Part shown: positions 25,089-34,781 of the stretch, one piece after another
How the letters are laid out: each line of letters begins with the position of its first letter
Numbering within the stretch: the stretch's first letter is position 1
NCBI GenBank assembly: GCA_001189495.1
Contig: CP012068.1
Span: 1,054,001-1,118,000 of the forward strand
Reading direction: 5' to 3'
Origin: Eubacterium sulci ATCC 35585
Lineage (GTDB): Bacteria; Bacillota; Clostridia; Peptostreptococcales; Anaerovoracaceae
Length of the DNA: 64,000 bases
Made by a program: the position numbers and the translations under genes
Notes under the pieces: model-generated
What the model was told of the DNA's origin: nothing
The model's input: the letters and a program-made list of their open reading frames with translations, nothing else
Databases searched by the model: none

Positions 25089-26609
25089 TTATTCACTTAT
25101 AAATCCATGCTGTTTAAGAAAATCTCTAGCTACAGTTTCTGCAGATTTTCCTTCTATTCCTACCGCATAGTTCATCTTACTCATCTGTTCTTCTGTAATC
25201 TTACCTGAAAGCTTGTTTAGTATTTTCTCAAGCTCTGGATACTTCTTGAGAAGCTCAGCCTTCATAAGCGGTGCTCCTTGGTAAGGTGGGAATAAATGCT
25301 TATCATCCTTTAAAATCTTAAGCTTATATTTTGTAATTTCTGGATCTGTTGAATAAACCTCCATAATCTGTATATCGCCTGACTGTATAGCACTGTAGCG
25401 AAGTGCAGGCTCCATAGTTGCAACATTTAGATTAAGGCCATACACTGACTTCAGTCCTCTGTTTCCATCGTCTCTATCATTAAATTCTAAAGTAAATCCA
25501 GCTTTGAGCTTATCCTCGACTTTCTTAAGATCCGATATTGTTTCAAAGCCATATTCCTTTGCAATATTTTCTGGGACAGCGATAGCATATGTGTTTTGAT
25601 ATGCCATCGGCTTAAGCAAAACTAGATTATCCTGCTTTTTTATTCCATCTCTTGCCGCTTCAAATACCTTTTTAGAGTCATTACTGAGCTTTGGAGCTGG
25701 TTTTAACAAGCTACCTGTAATAGTACCAGTAAATTCAGGATATATGTCTATATCTCCTTTTTTGAGCGCCTGATAGAGAAAATCCGTCTTACCGAAGTTC
25801 GGTTTAATATCTACAGATATATCGCTGTTTTCCTCGATAAGTATCTTATACATATTCATCAAAATCTCAGGCTCTGGTCCTAGCTTTCCTGCAATGACAA
25901 TATGAGCTTTCTCTTGCTTTGGAATGAGCCTTGGAACATAAGATGCACCCACTCCTAGGAACATCAAAGAAAATGCAAGAAATACAACGCGTAGCTTTGC
26001 CTTTTCCATCCATTTAAGCACTATATTAAATACTATAGCGAGCACTGCTGAAGATATGGCCCCTATTAAAATCAAACTAGCATTTCTCCTGTCTATACCT
26101 AGCAAAATGAATGAACCTAGTCCTCCTGCTCCCACTAGTGCAGCTAAGGTTGCTGTACCGATTATCATAACAGTTGCTGTTCTAATTCCTGATACAATAA
26201 CTGGCATAGCAAGAGGAAGTTCAAAGGTCTTAAGTCTCTCCCATTTATTCATTCCAAAAGCAACGCCTGCCTCTTCAAGACTTGGGTCAATGCCATTAAG
26301 TGCTGTAATAGTGTTTTCCAATATCGGAAATATCGCATATATTACAAGAGCAGATAGTGCAGGCATGGTTCCAATTCCCATAAGCGGAATGAAGAGACCA
26401 AGAAGTGCCATTGATGGTACTGTTTGAAAGATTCCAGCTACCTGAAGTACCCATTTTGATGCCCGTTTATGCGTGTTAAGATAAATCGCTAGCGGAATTG
26501 TCAAAAGTATGGCGATAAGTAGCGTCAAAAGTGATAGCTGAAGATGCTGTCCAAGTGCCTTGAGCCATTCCCCAAATCTATCTTGAAATGTAAAAATCAA
26601 ATTATTCAT
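25089..26609 (-). CDS. glycine betaine/carnitine/choline transporter permease fused to binding protein (OpuCB-OpuCC type)
   Basis: 506 residues in two parts. Residues 1-210 form a five- to six-helix permease with the EAA-type loop in [27 protein letters not shown]. From about 232 (after another TM helix that tethers it outside) comes a substrate-binding domain of the OpuAC type with [37 protein letters not shown] and [14 protein letters not shown]. Fusion of these two functions is common in Firmicutes. With the ATPase, which overlaps by 8 bp, it imports compatible solutes for osmoprotection; the exact solute is not determined. Confidence 0.9.
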   Translation of the reverse strand: MNNLIFTFQDRFGEWLKALGQHLQLSLLTLLIAILLTIPLAIYLNTHKRASKWVLQVAGIFQTVPSMALLGLFIPLMGIGTMPALSALVIYAIFPILENTITALNGIDPSLEEAGVAFGMNKWERLKTFELPLAMPVIVSGIRTATVMIIGTATLAALVGAGGLGSFILLGIDRRNASLILIGAISSAVLAIVFNIVLKWMEKAKLRVVFLAFSLMFLGVGASYVPRLIPKQEKAHIVIAGKLGPEPEILMNMYKILIEENSDISVDIKPNFGKTDFLYQALKKGDIDIYPEFTGTITGSLLKPAPKLSNDSKKVFEAARDGIKKQDNLVLLKPMAYQNTYAIAVPENIAKEYGFETISDLKKVEDKLKAGFTLEFNDRDDGNRGLKSVYGLNLNVATMEPALRYSAIQSGDIQIMEVYSTDPEITKYKLKILKDDKHLFPPYQGAPLMKAELLKKYPELEKILNKLSGKITEEQMSKMNYAVGIEGKSAETVARDFLKQHGFISE

Positions 26610-27330
26610 GTTTTACACCTCCAAATAAATTTGCAACAAAATCATTCGCAGGATTTTCTAAAATCGCATTTGGCTTATCAATTTGACAAATCTGCCCGTT
26701 CTGAAGTACTGCAATTCTATCTGCAAGAAGCAATGCTTCATCCGTATCGTGAGTCACGAATATAATCGTAACACCAAACTCATTGTGCAGTTTTTTTGTC
26801 AAAACCTGAAGCTGCTTTCGCGATATTGCGTCAAGCGCTGAAAATGGTTCATCCATAAGTAAAATTCTCGGCTCGCCGATTATAGCCCTTACTATTCCAA
26901 CTCTCTGTTGCTCTCCTCCTGAAAGCATGCTTGGTAAACGGCCTGCATATTCTTTTGCAGGAAGTCCCACCATTTCTAATAGTTCAGCCGTATTTTGTTT
27001 GATTTTATCCTTACTCCATCCCTTCATCTCCGGGATTATTGCGATATTTTCTGCAACTGTAAGGTTTGGAAAAAGAGCTATCTGCTGAAGTACATAGCCT
27101 GTGGATAGACGTAAGTCTCTCTGGTTATAGTCTTTGATGCGCTTATCATCCATGTATATGTTCCCATCTGTCGGCTCAAGTAAGCGATTTATCATCTTAA
27201 GCATAGTCGTCTTACCAGAACCCGAAGGGCCAACTAGAACCATGAACTCGCCATCCTTTATTTTTAGATTTACATCTTCTAGAACTGATTTTTCTCCATA
27301 GCGCAGTGCTACATGTTTATATTCAATCAT
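26602..27330 (-). CDS. osmolyte ABC transporter ATP-binding protein (OpuCA type)
   Basis: 242 residues. Walker [14 protein letters not shown]-loop [11 protein letters not shown], signature [15 protein letters not shown], Walker [13 protein letters not shown], switch His in VTHD. It lacks the C-terminal CBS domains that sense ionic strength in many OpuCA proteins, so it is a short form. TAGGTAGG precedes the ATG. It lies 44 bp after the sirtuin gene, so some co-transcription with the ADP-ribosylation genes is possible; I saw no promoter or terminator in the gap. Confidence 0.9.
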   Translation of the reverse strand: MIEYKHVALRYGEKSVLEDVNLKIKDGEFMVLVGPSGSGKTTMLKMINRLLEPTDGNIYMDDKRIKDYNQRDLRLSTGYVLQQIALFPNLTVAENIAIIPEMKGWSKDKIKQNTAELLEMVGLPAKEYAGRLPSMLSGGEQQRVGIVRAIIGEPRILLMDEPFSALDAISRKQLQVLTKKLHNEFGVTIIFVTHDTDEALLLADRIAVLQNGQICQIDKPNAILENPANDFVANLFGGVKHE

Positions 27331-27374
27331 AAATTACCTACCTAAATATTATCCTTTAATGAAATTGGTTTACG

Positions 27375-28241
27375 TTATAAAAGTAGTTTTTTTATAACTT
27401 CACCAATATCCCCATCTATACATATGCTTCTGTCCTCTATTTGCATGGGAGCAAATGATTCTCCATAATTTATGCATGCATACTTAGCATTTTTGTTATT
27501 ACTAACCATGTGCCAAAATGGATATTTTATAATAACTGGCGTGTTTGCTCCAACACCTAGTTCAAGGTATAAAGCCTTACTGTGTTTATGCTCCTTGAGA
27601 AAATTATAGTATCTCTCTGATGCAGCATGCCAGCCCTCATCTTCAACAAAGCTATTATCAGCACGTAGGTTCATCGTCACATCTGAATTATCATCTATAC
27701 ATCTAGGAATTAGACCACTTGGTATTCTCATAGAAATCTTTCTATCTTGAGGTATATCAAACTCTCCATTCTCGTTCTTGACAAATCCCTGAGCCTCCAT
27801 AGCTTTCATGACCCACTTTTCATTGTCATATGTTTTTTGGTTTCTCTTATTTAAACTTTGAAATAGTCCGTAGTCCCCCTGTGTGTAAAACAATCTATTT
27901 TTATCAAAACCAGCTTTTTGAAATTGATGATCAACATTTGTTGTTATAACAAAATAATCTTTGTCTTCTATCAAAGCAAGTAAATTCTCATATACAGGCT
28001 TAGACGCCTTTACATAACGATTGAAATAGATATGTCTAGCCCACCAAGCCCATCTAGTTTCATCGTCGGGAAATGGATAAAATCCACCTGAATACATATC
28101 TTTGATTCCATATTTTCTCGCAAAGTCAAAAAAATATCTATCAAAGCGCTCACCACTATATGTGAATCCTGCTGAAGTTGAGAGCCCTGCTCCAGCTCCG
28201 ATTACAACAGAGTCCGAATTTTCTAGGGCGTCCTTTAGCAT
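27375..28241 (-). CDS. class M sirtuin (SirTM), putative protein ADP-ribosyltransferase
   Basis: 288 residues from ATG 28241. The NAD-binding motif is GAGAGLSTSAGF; the central motifs read TTNVDHQF (Asn102) and YTQGDYG (Gln121). The Gln in place of the sirtuin catalytic His is the mark of class M sirtuins, which ADP-ribosylate proteins rather than deacetylate them. The zinc Cys pairs of other sirtuins are absent. Before the ATG the frame stays open back to the macrodomain stop and encodes a plausible first helix (DKSKEELD), so the annotated start may be too short. AAGAAGAA is the only weak ribosome binding site. The partner macrodomain is next upstream. Confidence 0.85.
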   Translation of the reverse strand: MLKDALENSDSVVIGAGAGLSTSAGFTYSGERFDRYFFDFARKYGIKDMYSGGFYPFPDDETRWAWWARHIYFNRYVKASKPVYENLLALIEDKDYFVITTNVDHQFQKAGFDKNRLFYTQGDYGLFQSLNKRNQKTYDNEKWVMKAMEAQGFVKNENGEFDIPQDRKISMRIPSGLIPRCIDDNSDVTMNLRADNSFVEDEGWHAASERYYNFLKEHKHSKALYLELGVGANTPVIIKYPFWHMVSNNKNAKYACINYGESFAPMQIEDRSICIDGDIGEVIKKLLL

Positions 28242-28340
28242 ATCAAGTTCTTCTTTTGACTTGTCAGGAAAATATATGCCATTTCCTATATTTCTAGTTG
28301 TCGCAAGACCTTTCTGGATAGTATCTCTATAACCGTCTTT

Positions 28341-29153
28341 TTATCGTAGAAACTCCTCATAGTACCCCCTATCCTCATCCTTAAATACATTAAATACTAT
28401 TCTATCCATCGCACCAGGATGCTCTGTATTCCATTTTTGTACAGTTGCTGTTGCAATTTCTGCTGCTTTCCTATTTGGAAAATGAAAAACTCCTGTTGAA
28501 ATGCAGCAAAAGGCTACGCTTCTTAGGTCATTTGCTTGACACATATTAAGTATATTCTCATAACATAAAGAAAGCTCTTCTTCTTTCTTTGATGTAAGTC
28601 TAGAATCAACAATAGGACCTACTATATGTATTACTTTCTTTGCAGGAAGATTATATGCATCTGTCAGCATTGGAATTGCAGTAGGCTGCTCGTAATTTCT
28701 TCCATATATTTTTCTAAGCTCATTCATCTTACGATTACACTCATCCCTAAGCTGTACCCCTGCAAAGGTATGTATCTGGTTATCAATACAAGTATGCATA
28801 GGTATAAAGCAACCAAGCATCTGAGAGTTTGCCGCATTAACTATGGCATCTAATTTTAGCCTTGTTATATCCCCCTGCCATATTGAGATATTTTCCTTTA
28901 TTATTTCAATATCAGATACTTCAACAATACCTTTTTTCTTAGCACACTCCTTGAGATACTCATCTTGAACTTTGATTATCGCATCTGGCATTTTCCCTGG
29001 CATACGAATATTCATCAAAGATCGTATCATACGTACTTTTTCTTGCACACCACTTGGTACATTTATATCTTTATAACTCTTTGAATCGTCCTTAAAAGCC
29101 TCTAGAAGATAGTTGAGCCTGTCATTTTGTTTATTAAATTCTCTCATATCCAT
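28341..29153 (-). CDS. zinc-containing macrodomain protein, SirTM-linked ADP-ribosyl hydrolase
   Basis: 270 residues. An N-terminal helical region (1-85) precedes a macrodomain with QGDITRLKLDAIVNAANSQ, then LGCFIPMHTCID where Cys115, His120 and Cys122 fit the zinc ligands of SirTM-linked macrodomains. STGVFHFPN forms the ADP-ribose phosphate loop. Relatives remove ADP-ribose placed by the sirtuin. Known SirTM operons often also contain a GcvH-like lipoyl carrier and a lipoate ligase; neither is here, so this is a minimal pair. The gene ends 99 bases before the sirtuin ATG in the same reading frame. Confidence 0.88.
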   Translation of the reverse strand: MDMREFNKQNDRLNYLLEAFKDDSKSYKDINVPSGVQEKVRMIRSLMNIRMPGKMPDAIIKVQDEYLKECAKKKGIVEVSDIEIIKENISIWQGDITRLKLDAIVNAANSQMLGCFIPMHTCIDNQIHTFAGVQLRDECNRKMNELRKIYGRNYEQPTAIPMLTDAYNLPAKKVIHIVGPIVDSRLTSKKEEELSLCYENILNMCQANDLRSVAFCCISTGVFHFPNRKAAEIATATVQKWNTEHPGAMDRIVFNVFKDEDRGYYEEFLR

Positions 29154-29191
29154 ACCCCCATCATCAGTTCAAATGCAATATCTTACTATAT

Positions 29192-29632
29192 CTATTCTTG
29201 TTCCCTTAACAGTTCATGTAGTTCAGAACTTAGATCAGCAATTGTATATCTTTTCATTTCACTTTCCATTGCTTCCTGTATCGCTGCAAGCTTTCCATCA
29301 AGCAAATTGTGTATGTTTCTACCAACTGGACAGTTTGGATTTGGTGATTCGTGAAATCTAAATAAATCTGCCTTATTCTCTGGTTCAGTTGCTGCGTATA
29401 CATCAAGGAAACTAATCTTATTTAGAGGTCTAGTCAACTCGATTCCTCCAGTACCTCTTGCTACTTTTATTAGTCCAGCATTTTTCAGCTTTGTCAGAAG
29501 CCTTCGAACTATGACAGGATTTGTATTTATACTTCCTGCTAGAAAATCGCTCGTTACCTTGTATTCATTCTTAAAGGCATCCACACATGTAAGAATATGT
29601 AATGCAACTGTAAATTTACTAGAAATTTGCAT
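29192..29632 (-). CDS. Rrf2-family transcriptional regulator (YwnA-like)
   Basis: 146 residues, typical for Rrf2. The winged helix is seen in FTVALHILTC, TSDFLAGSINTNPVIVRRLLTKLKNAGLI in sections, and the wing ARGTGGIELTRP. It lacks the three clustered Cys of iron-sulfur Rrf2 proteins such as NsrR; it has Cys16 and Cys101 (SPNPNCPVG), so it may sense redox or thiol stress as YwnA-type members do. AGGAGG precedes the ATG. It is the first gene of the operon with the macrodomain (38 bp) and sirtuin, and a palindrome in its promoter suggests autoregulation. Confidence 0.88.
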   Translation of the reverse strand: MQISSKFTVALHILTCVDAFKNEYKVTSDFLAGSINTNPVIVRRLLTKLKNAGLIKVARGTGGIELTRPLNKISFLDVYAATEPENKADLFRFHESPNPNCPVGRNIHNLLDGKLAAIQEAMESEMKRYTIADLSSELHELLREQE

Positions 29633-29655
29633 ATGCTTTCCTCCTTCTTGCTTAA

Positions 29656-29690
29656 ATTATACCCTCTTTGATGTAACCTAAACAGTTACA
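29656..29690 (-). promoter_or_regulatory. promoter and operator of the Rrf2-macrodomain-sirtuin operon
   Basis: The -10 box TATAAT is at 29656-29661 on the minus strand. The palindrome TGTAAC-N7-GTTACA (29672-29690) covers the -35 region, whose hexamer is poor. The position fits repression by the encoded Rrf2 protein. Confidence 0.6.
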
Positions 29691-29701
29691 TTAATATTTT
29701 A

Positions 29702-29757
29702 TAAAAAAAAGAGCCATCCTTAGAAAATCACAATTTACGATTCCTAGGATGACCCTC
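29702..29757 (-). terminator. Rho-independent terminator of the adhesin/immunity-like genes
   Basis: AGAGGGTCATCCT pairs with AGGATGGCTCT with one bulge, plus inner pairing; eight Us follow on the minus strand. Confidence 0.8.
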
Positions 29758-29761
29758 TAAA

Positions 29762-30256
29762 TTAAATTCTATCTGAATACCACTTATTTTCACCAGCAAA
29801 GCCATAATACTTCTCGTCGATAAGCCAATTATTTTCGTCTAATCTAAGAACAAACTTATGCCTCATCTCTGTGACATCTATATAATCTATAACCACAGTT
29901 GCAAGTTTTTCTCTTTTCATTGTGAACGTGGCATCAAAATCATCGCCTTTAGCATATGAGTAATTGCTTGGAAATCCACATGAACTAGCATACCCCTTTG
30001 AAAGAAGTTTATTACTTACCCTACCCTCGATTAGATCAGTGTATCTATCATAGTATTCGTCCATCAAATCTTCCCATCTAGGGTGAACCTGATATTCAGG
30101 AATATTAAGTTCCTTCTTCTCTGCTTCTAAAGATTCATCTCTTTCGAAGATTTCTTCTTCAAGTAGTGTCAACTTCTTTAGTAAATCTAGAAGTGGCATA
30201 AGTATTTCCTCAGCCCTGCTCTCATATTTAGGTAATGTGTTAAGAAAAAGCCTCAT
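29762..30256 (-). CDS. probable NTF2-fold (RhsIA-like) immunity protein
   Basis: 164 residues, no signal peptide. The pattern LPKYESRAEEILMPLLDLLKKL, ELNIPEYQVHPRW, LLSKGYASSCGFPSNYSYAKG, FVLRLDENNWLIDEKYYGF and the ending NKWYSDRI resembles the NTF2-fold/RhsIA-type immunity proteins of polymorphic toxin systems. The match is from memory of the family pattern. The start lies 1 base after the stop of the 1261-aa adhesin gene, and its AGGAGA is formed by the two last Arg codons of the adhesin, so translation is coupled. No toxin domain is seen in the adhesin, making the pairing puzzling. Confidence 0.6.
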   Translation of the reverse strand: MRLFLNTLPKYESRAEEILMPLLDLLKKLTLLEEEIFERDESLEAEKKELNIPEYQVHPRWEDLMDEYYDRYTDLIEGRVSNKLLSKGYASSCGFPSNYSYAKGDDFDATFTMKREKLATVVIDYIDVTEMRHKFVLRLDENNWLIDEKYYGFAGENKWYSDRI

Positions 30257-30257
30257 A

Positions 30258-33200
30258 TTATCTCCTATTCATATGAGTAATTTTAAGTCGTACTACAATA
30301 AGTATAATCGCTGCAAGTGACATAAACATCATAGATATATATATCATAGTATTTGCAATATCACCCGTATTCGGTGTTTTAGGCGGTGTCTTTGGTGTTG
30401 GCTTGTTATTTGTAGGTGGCACATTTGGTGGAGGTGGAATTACAGGCTCAAAGCTATTTGTAATCTCATATCCTTGTGCACCATCTGTTATTTTCGTCTT
30501 ATAACCAGAAACTACATCTTCCTTGATTGTATATTTAATTTCATCAAGCCCATTATACTTTGGAAGATTTGTAAAAGTATACTCCCAGTTATCTGTAGCT
30601 TTCACATAGACATCTGTAAGTTCTACACCATCTGCAAAGAGTCTCACATGTATCTGGTTTGGACGACTCGAAAGCGAGTTTTCATCGTTTACCCAATTCT
30701 TCTTAACCGGTATGGACACCTTTTCTTGAACAAGTTTATTTGTAATTGTCAAAGTAGCTTGGTTTTCAACAGTTGCTTGATTAGCCTCGGTGCTGGTTGA
30801 TGTAACTTCGTAGCTCTTACCGTTATATACGCTAATATTGTTTTCGTCTTGGTTAGCTTCCTTAATCGTGTATACGATAGCAGTCTTAGTTACTGTTCCA
30901 TCGTTATGTTGCTCAACATTATACTTACGTAGATGCGTAAAAGTTGCCTTCCAATTATTTGCTGCTGTAATTTTTAAGGTCTTCTCAGTATTTACTCCAT
31001 CAGCAAAAAGCTTAACAGTAATTTCGTTAACTTCTGGTGCATTAATCGCGTTACCATCAGAATCTAGCCATTTCTTTGTTGCTTCAATTGACATTGTATC
31101 GATAAGTTGATTTGAAACCTTATCAGTCTCACGCAATCTTGTCTCGTTATTATATATGACACTAAGAGTATTATGTGCAAATGTTTCCGAAAGCATTGGA
31201 TTATATTCAGGACTCTTCATAGTTAAATATGCGGAAAGGACCTTATATGGCTCTAGAATTGTTCCATTCTTACCTACAATTTTGATAGCTTTAACCTTGG
31301 TGTAATCACCAGGGTTTTCCTTCCAAGCACTGCTATTAAGTTCATTAGCATCATCTTTATTAGGATACCTGTCAGTGCGATAGTAAATATAATAATCTCC
31401 ACTAACATCATTTGCTCCTATTTTAAGTTCAATAGGTCCCTGAAGAGTATTGCTAAAGCTAGAGCCTCTTCCATCACCAACATGAGGAAGAACATCATAC
31501 ATCAAAATTCTGTCCATAGGCGTATTGTAATAGTTACGAACGCTCATGCGATACTGGAATAGGCCACCATTTTCACCATCTCCTGAGAAATCGGTAGTTA
31601 TGGTATTCTTTGTAAATGTTCTGCTCAAAACAGCAGCTCCACCAGCAACACTTGGTTCAAGACTCCTAATATGTTTATCTGACTGAATGCTCTCTACATT
31701 ATTACCTAATACCTTAGCTACCGCCTTAAGAATTGTCTCATCAACGATACCATTTTTGTTAATATCTAAATCATCCTTTACAAAGTTATTCTCATTGTAA
31801 AGACCTGAAAATTCCTCTGGTGTTCCCTTTGTCCAATTGTCTGCATAAAAGTAGACAACATTATCATTATTTATTTCATCATTTTCAGCTTTGCTTGGTA
31901 TTATGTTGTCATTGATGATTAGATCTGCAATATCAAACGTCAAACTTTGATACTGATATACATATCCCGATGGTGCAACAATTTTAACAGCATCGCGTCC
32001 CGTGTCATTATAGTTTTTAATGAACTCTACCGACTGTGGTTGCATATTCGAAAGCACAGGTGCAACATTTGTTAGATTATCATAGGAAACGCCAGTAGGA
32101 AGAAGATCTATGAACGTTGGATTTTTGAGATAGCGCGCACTTGATAAAGTATCTAATCTGAAACCAACTCTAGCTGTGAAGCGTTCATTTGGCATTCCCA
32201 CTCTTTGATAGCGTGATTCCTTTGATAGCCAAACCTTTTCACTAAATGGTGTATAGAAAGTATTCCAATCACCTGATAGCTTAAGCGGGTCTTTACTTCC
32301 ATCTTCATTAACTCTGTTAACATTTGCTTTAATCACATTTGTTAGAGGGTCTGCACTATACTTTTCTCTAAATGGATCTATAAACATCATCTTGATACTA
32401 AACTCTATGTTCTTTGTTGGATCAAGAGTTAAATCCTTGAAGTAGATTCCAACCTTCTTATACTTAGGGTCTATAGCGACTGCGTCATCTGCGTTCATAG
32501 TTCCCTGATTTATATTATCTAAGTATTCCTGGAGCTTAGCCTTTCCCTCTGAATTAATGTCAGCCTTATATAGCCAGCTCGCACCATTATTTTGCAGTGC
32601 CAGCACATCGTAAGTTCCGTCTACTTTATATCCTCTTAGCTCAATTTTTGACATATTTAGGGGAACTCTAGATCCGACTCCCACAAGGTTTCCATTTAAA
32701 CCTGTCATAAAGAGTCTATTACCTGTATTTGCTACATCCTCTATGATTTCAATATCTGTCATTGGTTTATCAAGCTTATTTACGAGCTTGATGGCATATT
32801 CTATTTCCTTAACTGCGAGACTGTTCTTATCATATTGAATTGTTCTAGGGCCCTTCTTACCTAGCATACCATCGCCAGTATACTCATCACCAGCTAGACG
32901 GAAATTCTTGGTGTTGCTTCCGAAGTTATGTTCATTTCCTGGTACCTGTCCTATTGTATCTTCCGCTACGCTTGGATTATATGGAATTCCCTGAAGGCTT
33001 GCTGTATTACTGAAGTTTACACGATTTGTACCATTCATATATTTTGCACCTGGGAATGATAACTTCAAAATCGAGTTACTTGGCAGATTATCTCTGATAT
33101 AGTCCCTTATATCCCTTACACCTGCTGGCAAATCAAATTTGAGCGTAACAGATTTTCCATCTGCGCTTAGTGTCCAATTAGGATTCTTCGCCTGATCAAA

Positions 33201-34043
33201 ATGAGCAGTCAAAGTGTTACCCGCTTCATCCTTATATGTTGGCAAAGTATCTGTAATAACAATTGAGCGATAGGCTCTTGAAGACTGATATAGATTGAAA
33301 TTAAAAATTACATCTGATGTTTTATCTGTTGATAGAGATTTTGGATCAGTATTACTGCTAACCCCACCATAAACAAGCTGGTCATTAGTTTCTTCACCAG
33401 CAACTTGCTTCATAAGCCAAGGCTTGTCATAAATTACACCATATATATTATCATTTAGTGTTGCAAGCGTGTTTCCGTTCGCATCGTATACGCGAACAAC
33501 TGGATTCAACTTAAAATCCTTAGGTGTAGTTTTATCAGCAAAACTCATTACATAAGGTAGTTCTAGCTTAACTGTTGTATCAACTTTGTTTAGATAAATA
33601 CGTTTAATCGTCTTTCCGTCTGGAGTAACGATTGTCTGCTCAGACTTTATAATAGGTTGTGTATTTGCTGCAGGTGTAGAAAAATTATCTAAATATGTTC
33701 CTGCTTCGATATTTGTACTATCATTTTGGTTCTTAGAAGTCTGCTTTGTAGGTACTTCGATTTCAAGATATAGGCCATCAACTGGCTTGGTCAGCCCTGT
33801 TGCATCGATTTCTATACCTGTAGTAATATTTGCCTCTGTCTTTACCTCTGTCTGAGATGTAGGCTTTAAATTTATTTTTAGCGTGCCACTTGCACCGAAG
33901 TCAATATTTGAATTCATTGAACTTATTGCTGCCATACCACTTTGGCTACCCGATTCGGCATATGCAGGAATAATATTAGCCATTGCACTGGTAAAAACCA
34001 TAACAGCTGCAAATGACATAGCCATTAGTTTCTTAAATCTCAT
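30258..34043 (-). CDS. giant cell-wall-anchored adhesin with Cna_B domains
   Basis: 1261 residues. Signal peptide 1-29 (cut near AYA-ES). A long N-terminal part (about 35-1000) consists of beta modules with recurrent motifs such as ITDTLPTYKDEAG, IEIIEDVANTGNR and RILMYDVLPHVGDG, similar to the repeat domains of large surface adhesins. Two C-terminal Cna_B modules follow (about 1010-1110 and 1115-1190, with KKWLDSDGN and KKNWVNDEN). A Pro-rich spacer, PNTGDI, a hydrophobic helix and HMNRR complete the sorting signal. GGGGA precedes the ATG. Likely role: host or interbacterial adhesion; no enzyme motif was found. Confidence 0.85.
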   Translation of the reverse strand: MRFKKLMAMSFAAVMVFTSAMANIIPAYAESGSQSGMAAISSMNSNIDFGASGTLKINLKPTSQTEVKTEANITTGIEIDATGLTKPVDGLYLEIEVPTKQTSKNQNDSTNIEAGTYLDNFSTPAANTQPIIKSEQTIVTPDGKTIKRIYLNKVDTTVKLELPYVMSFADKTTPKDFKLNPVVRVYDANGNTLATLNDNIYGVIYDKPWLMKQVAGEETNDQLVYGGVSSNTDPKSLSTDKTSDVIFNFNLYQSSRAYRSIVITDTLPTYKDEAGNTLTAHFDQAKNPNWTLSADGKSVTLKFDLPAGVRDIRDYIRDNLPSNSILKLSFPGAKYMNGTNRVNFSNTASLQGIPYNPSVAEDTIGQVPGNEHNFGSNTKNFRLAGDEYTGDGMLGKKGPRTIQYDKNSLAVKEIEYAIKLVNKLDKPMTDIEIIEDVANTGNRLFMTGLNGNLVGVGSRVPLNMSKIELRGYKVDGTYDVLALQNNGASWLYKADINSEGKAKLQEYLDNINQGTMNADDAVAIDPKYKKVGIYFKDLTLDPTKNIEFSIKMMFIDPFREKYSADPLTNVIKANVNRVNEDGSKDPLKLSGDWNTFYTPFSEKVWLSKESRYQRVGMPNERFTARVGFRLDTLSSARYLKNPTFIDLLPTGVSYDNLTNVAPVLSNMQPQSVEFIKNYNDTGRDAVKIVAPSGYVYQYQSLTFDIADLIINDNIIPSKAENDEINNDNVVYFYADNWTKGTPEEFSGLYNENNFVKDDLDINKNGIVDETILKAVAKVLGNNVESIQSDKHIRSLEPSVAGGAAVLSRTFTKNTITTDFSGDGENGGLFQYRMSVRNYYNTPMDRILMYDVLPHVGDGRGSSFSNTLQGPIELKIGANDVSGDYYIYYRTDRYPNKDDANELNSSAWKENPGDYTKVKAIKIVGKNGTILEPYKVLSAYLTMKSPEYNPMLSETFAHNTLSVIYNNETRLRETDKVSNQLIDTMSIEATKKWLDSDGNAINAPEVNEITVKLFADGVNTEKTLKITAANNWKATFTHLRKYNVEQHNDGTVTKTAIVYTIKEANQDENNISVYNGKSYEVTSTSTEANQATVENQATLTITNKLVQEKVSIPVKKNWVNDENSLSSRPNQIHVRLFADGVELTDVYVKATDNWEYTFTNLPKYNGLDEIKYTIKEDVVSGYKTKITDGAQGYEITNSFEPVIPPPPNVPPTNNKPTPKTPPKTPNTGDIANTMIYISMMFMSLAAIILIVVRLKITHMNRR

Positions 34044-34295
34044 GTTGTTATCCCCTATCTATTTAAATTCTCCCCCAAATGTGAACTATACAGATAAATC
34101 ATGATATCGTATATAGAATCACAAGCTTGTATCCATCAGTACAATTCTGTAATTTTGAATACATTATTCTGTAAATTAATAGTATAACAATCATACACAA
34201 ATTGCAATACTATCTAATTTTAAGAATAGTCCTTTTCTTGCAAATCAGAGCGTTTATTTTGTGATTTACGTCTCGTAATTAGTATCCAGCACCTG

Positions 34296-34775
34296 TTATA
34301 TCCGGTACTTATTCATAACCTCAAGTGGAATATGGCAGTAACTATAATCCTTCGGATAGTGCTCTAGTCTATCCTGATGCTCATCAGCACTCCTTACATA
34401 ATTAGTCAAAGGCTTAACCTCAACAGCTATCCTGTCGCAGTCATCTCTAGAGGCGATGAAATTCCTAGCTTCCTCAAGATGCTTATCCAAAGTACTATAA
34501 ATCCCCGTCCTATACTTTGGTCCCTCATCTACACCCTGTTTATTAATGCTATATGGATCAATAATCTCAAATAAATATTGCATCAAAGCGTCTACACTGC
34601 AAACCTCCTCATCAAAATCCACTCTTACGCACTCTGCATATCCATCGTATTCACCATCTAAAGAGTTTGTACAACCATTTGCCCTTCCGGCCTCTGTGTT
34701 CAAAACACCTGGTATACTTTTAAAAAAATGCTGTACGCCCCAAAGGCATCCACCAGCTATATATATTCTTTCCAT
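34296..34775 (-). CDS. msrA: peptide-methionine (S)-S-oxide reductase
   Basis: 159 residues, the usual size for a single-domain MsrA. The active-site Cys10 is in GGCLWGVQHFF; the common motif is GCFWG, so Phe is replaced by Leu. Other MsrA landmarks are present: PGVLNTEAGRANG, YAECVRVDFD, DPYSINKQGVDEGPKYRTGIY read in sections, and EHQDRLEHYPK. It reduces methionine-S-sulfoxide in proteins. There is no ribosome binding site; the ATG lies exactly where transcription should start from the TATAAT at 34782, so the mRNA may be leaderless. Confidence 0.92.
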   Translation of the reverse strand: MERIYIAGGCLWGVQHFFKSIPGVLNTEAGRANGCTNSLDGEYDGYAECVRVDFDEEVCSVDALMQYLFEIIDPYSINKQGVDEGPKYRTGIYSTLDKHLEEARNFIASRDDCDRIAVEVKPLTNYVRSADEHQDRLEHYPKDYSYCHIPLEVMNKYRI

Positions 34776-34781
34776 GATAAT

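Noticed and set aside
30258-34043. Polymorphic toxin encoded by the giant gene
   Set aside because: The C-terminus is Cna_B domains plus a sorting signal, not a toxin domain, despite the immunity-like gene behind it.
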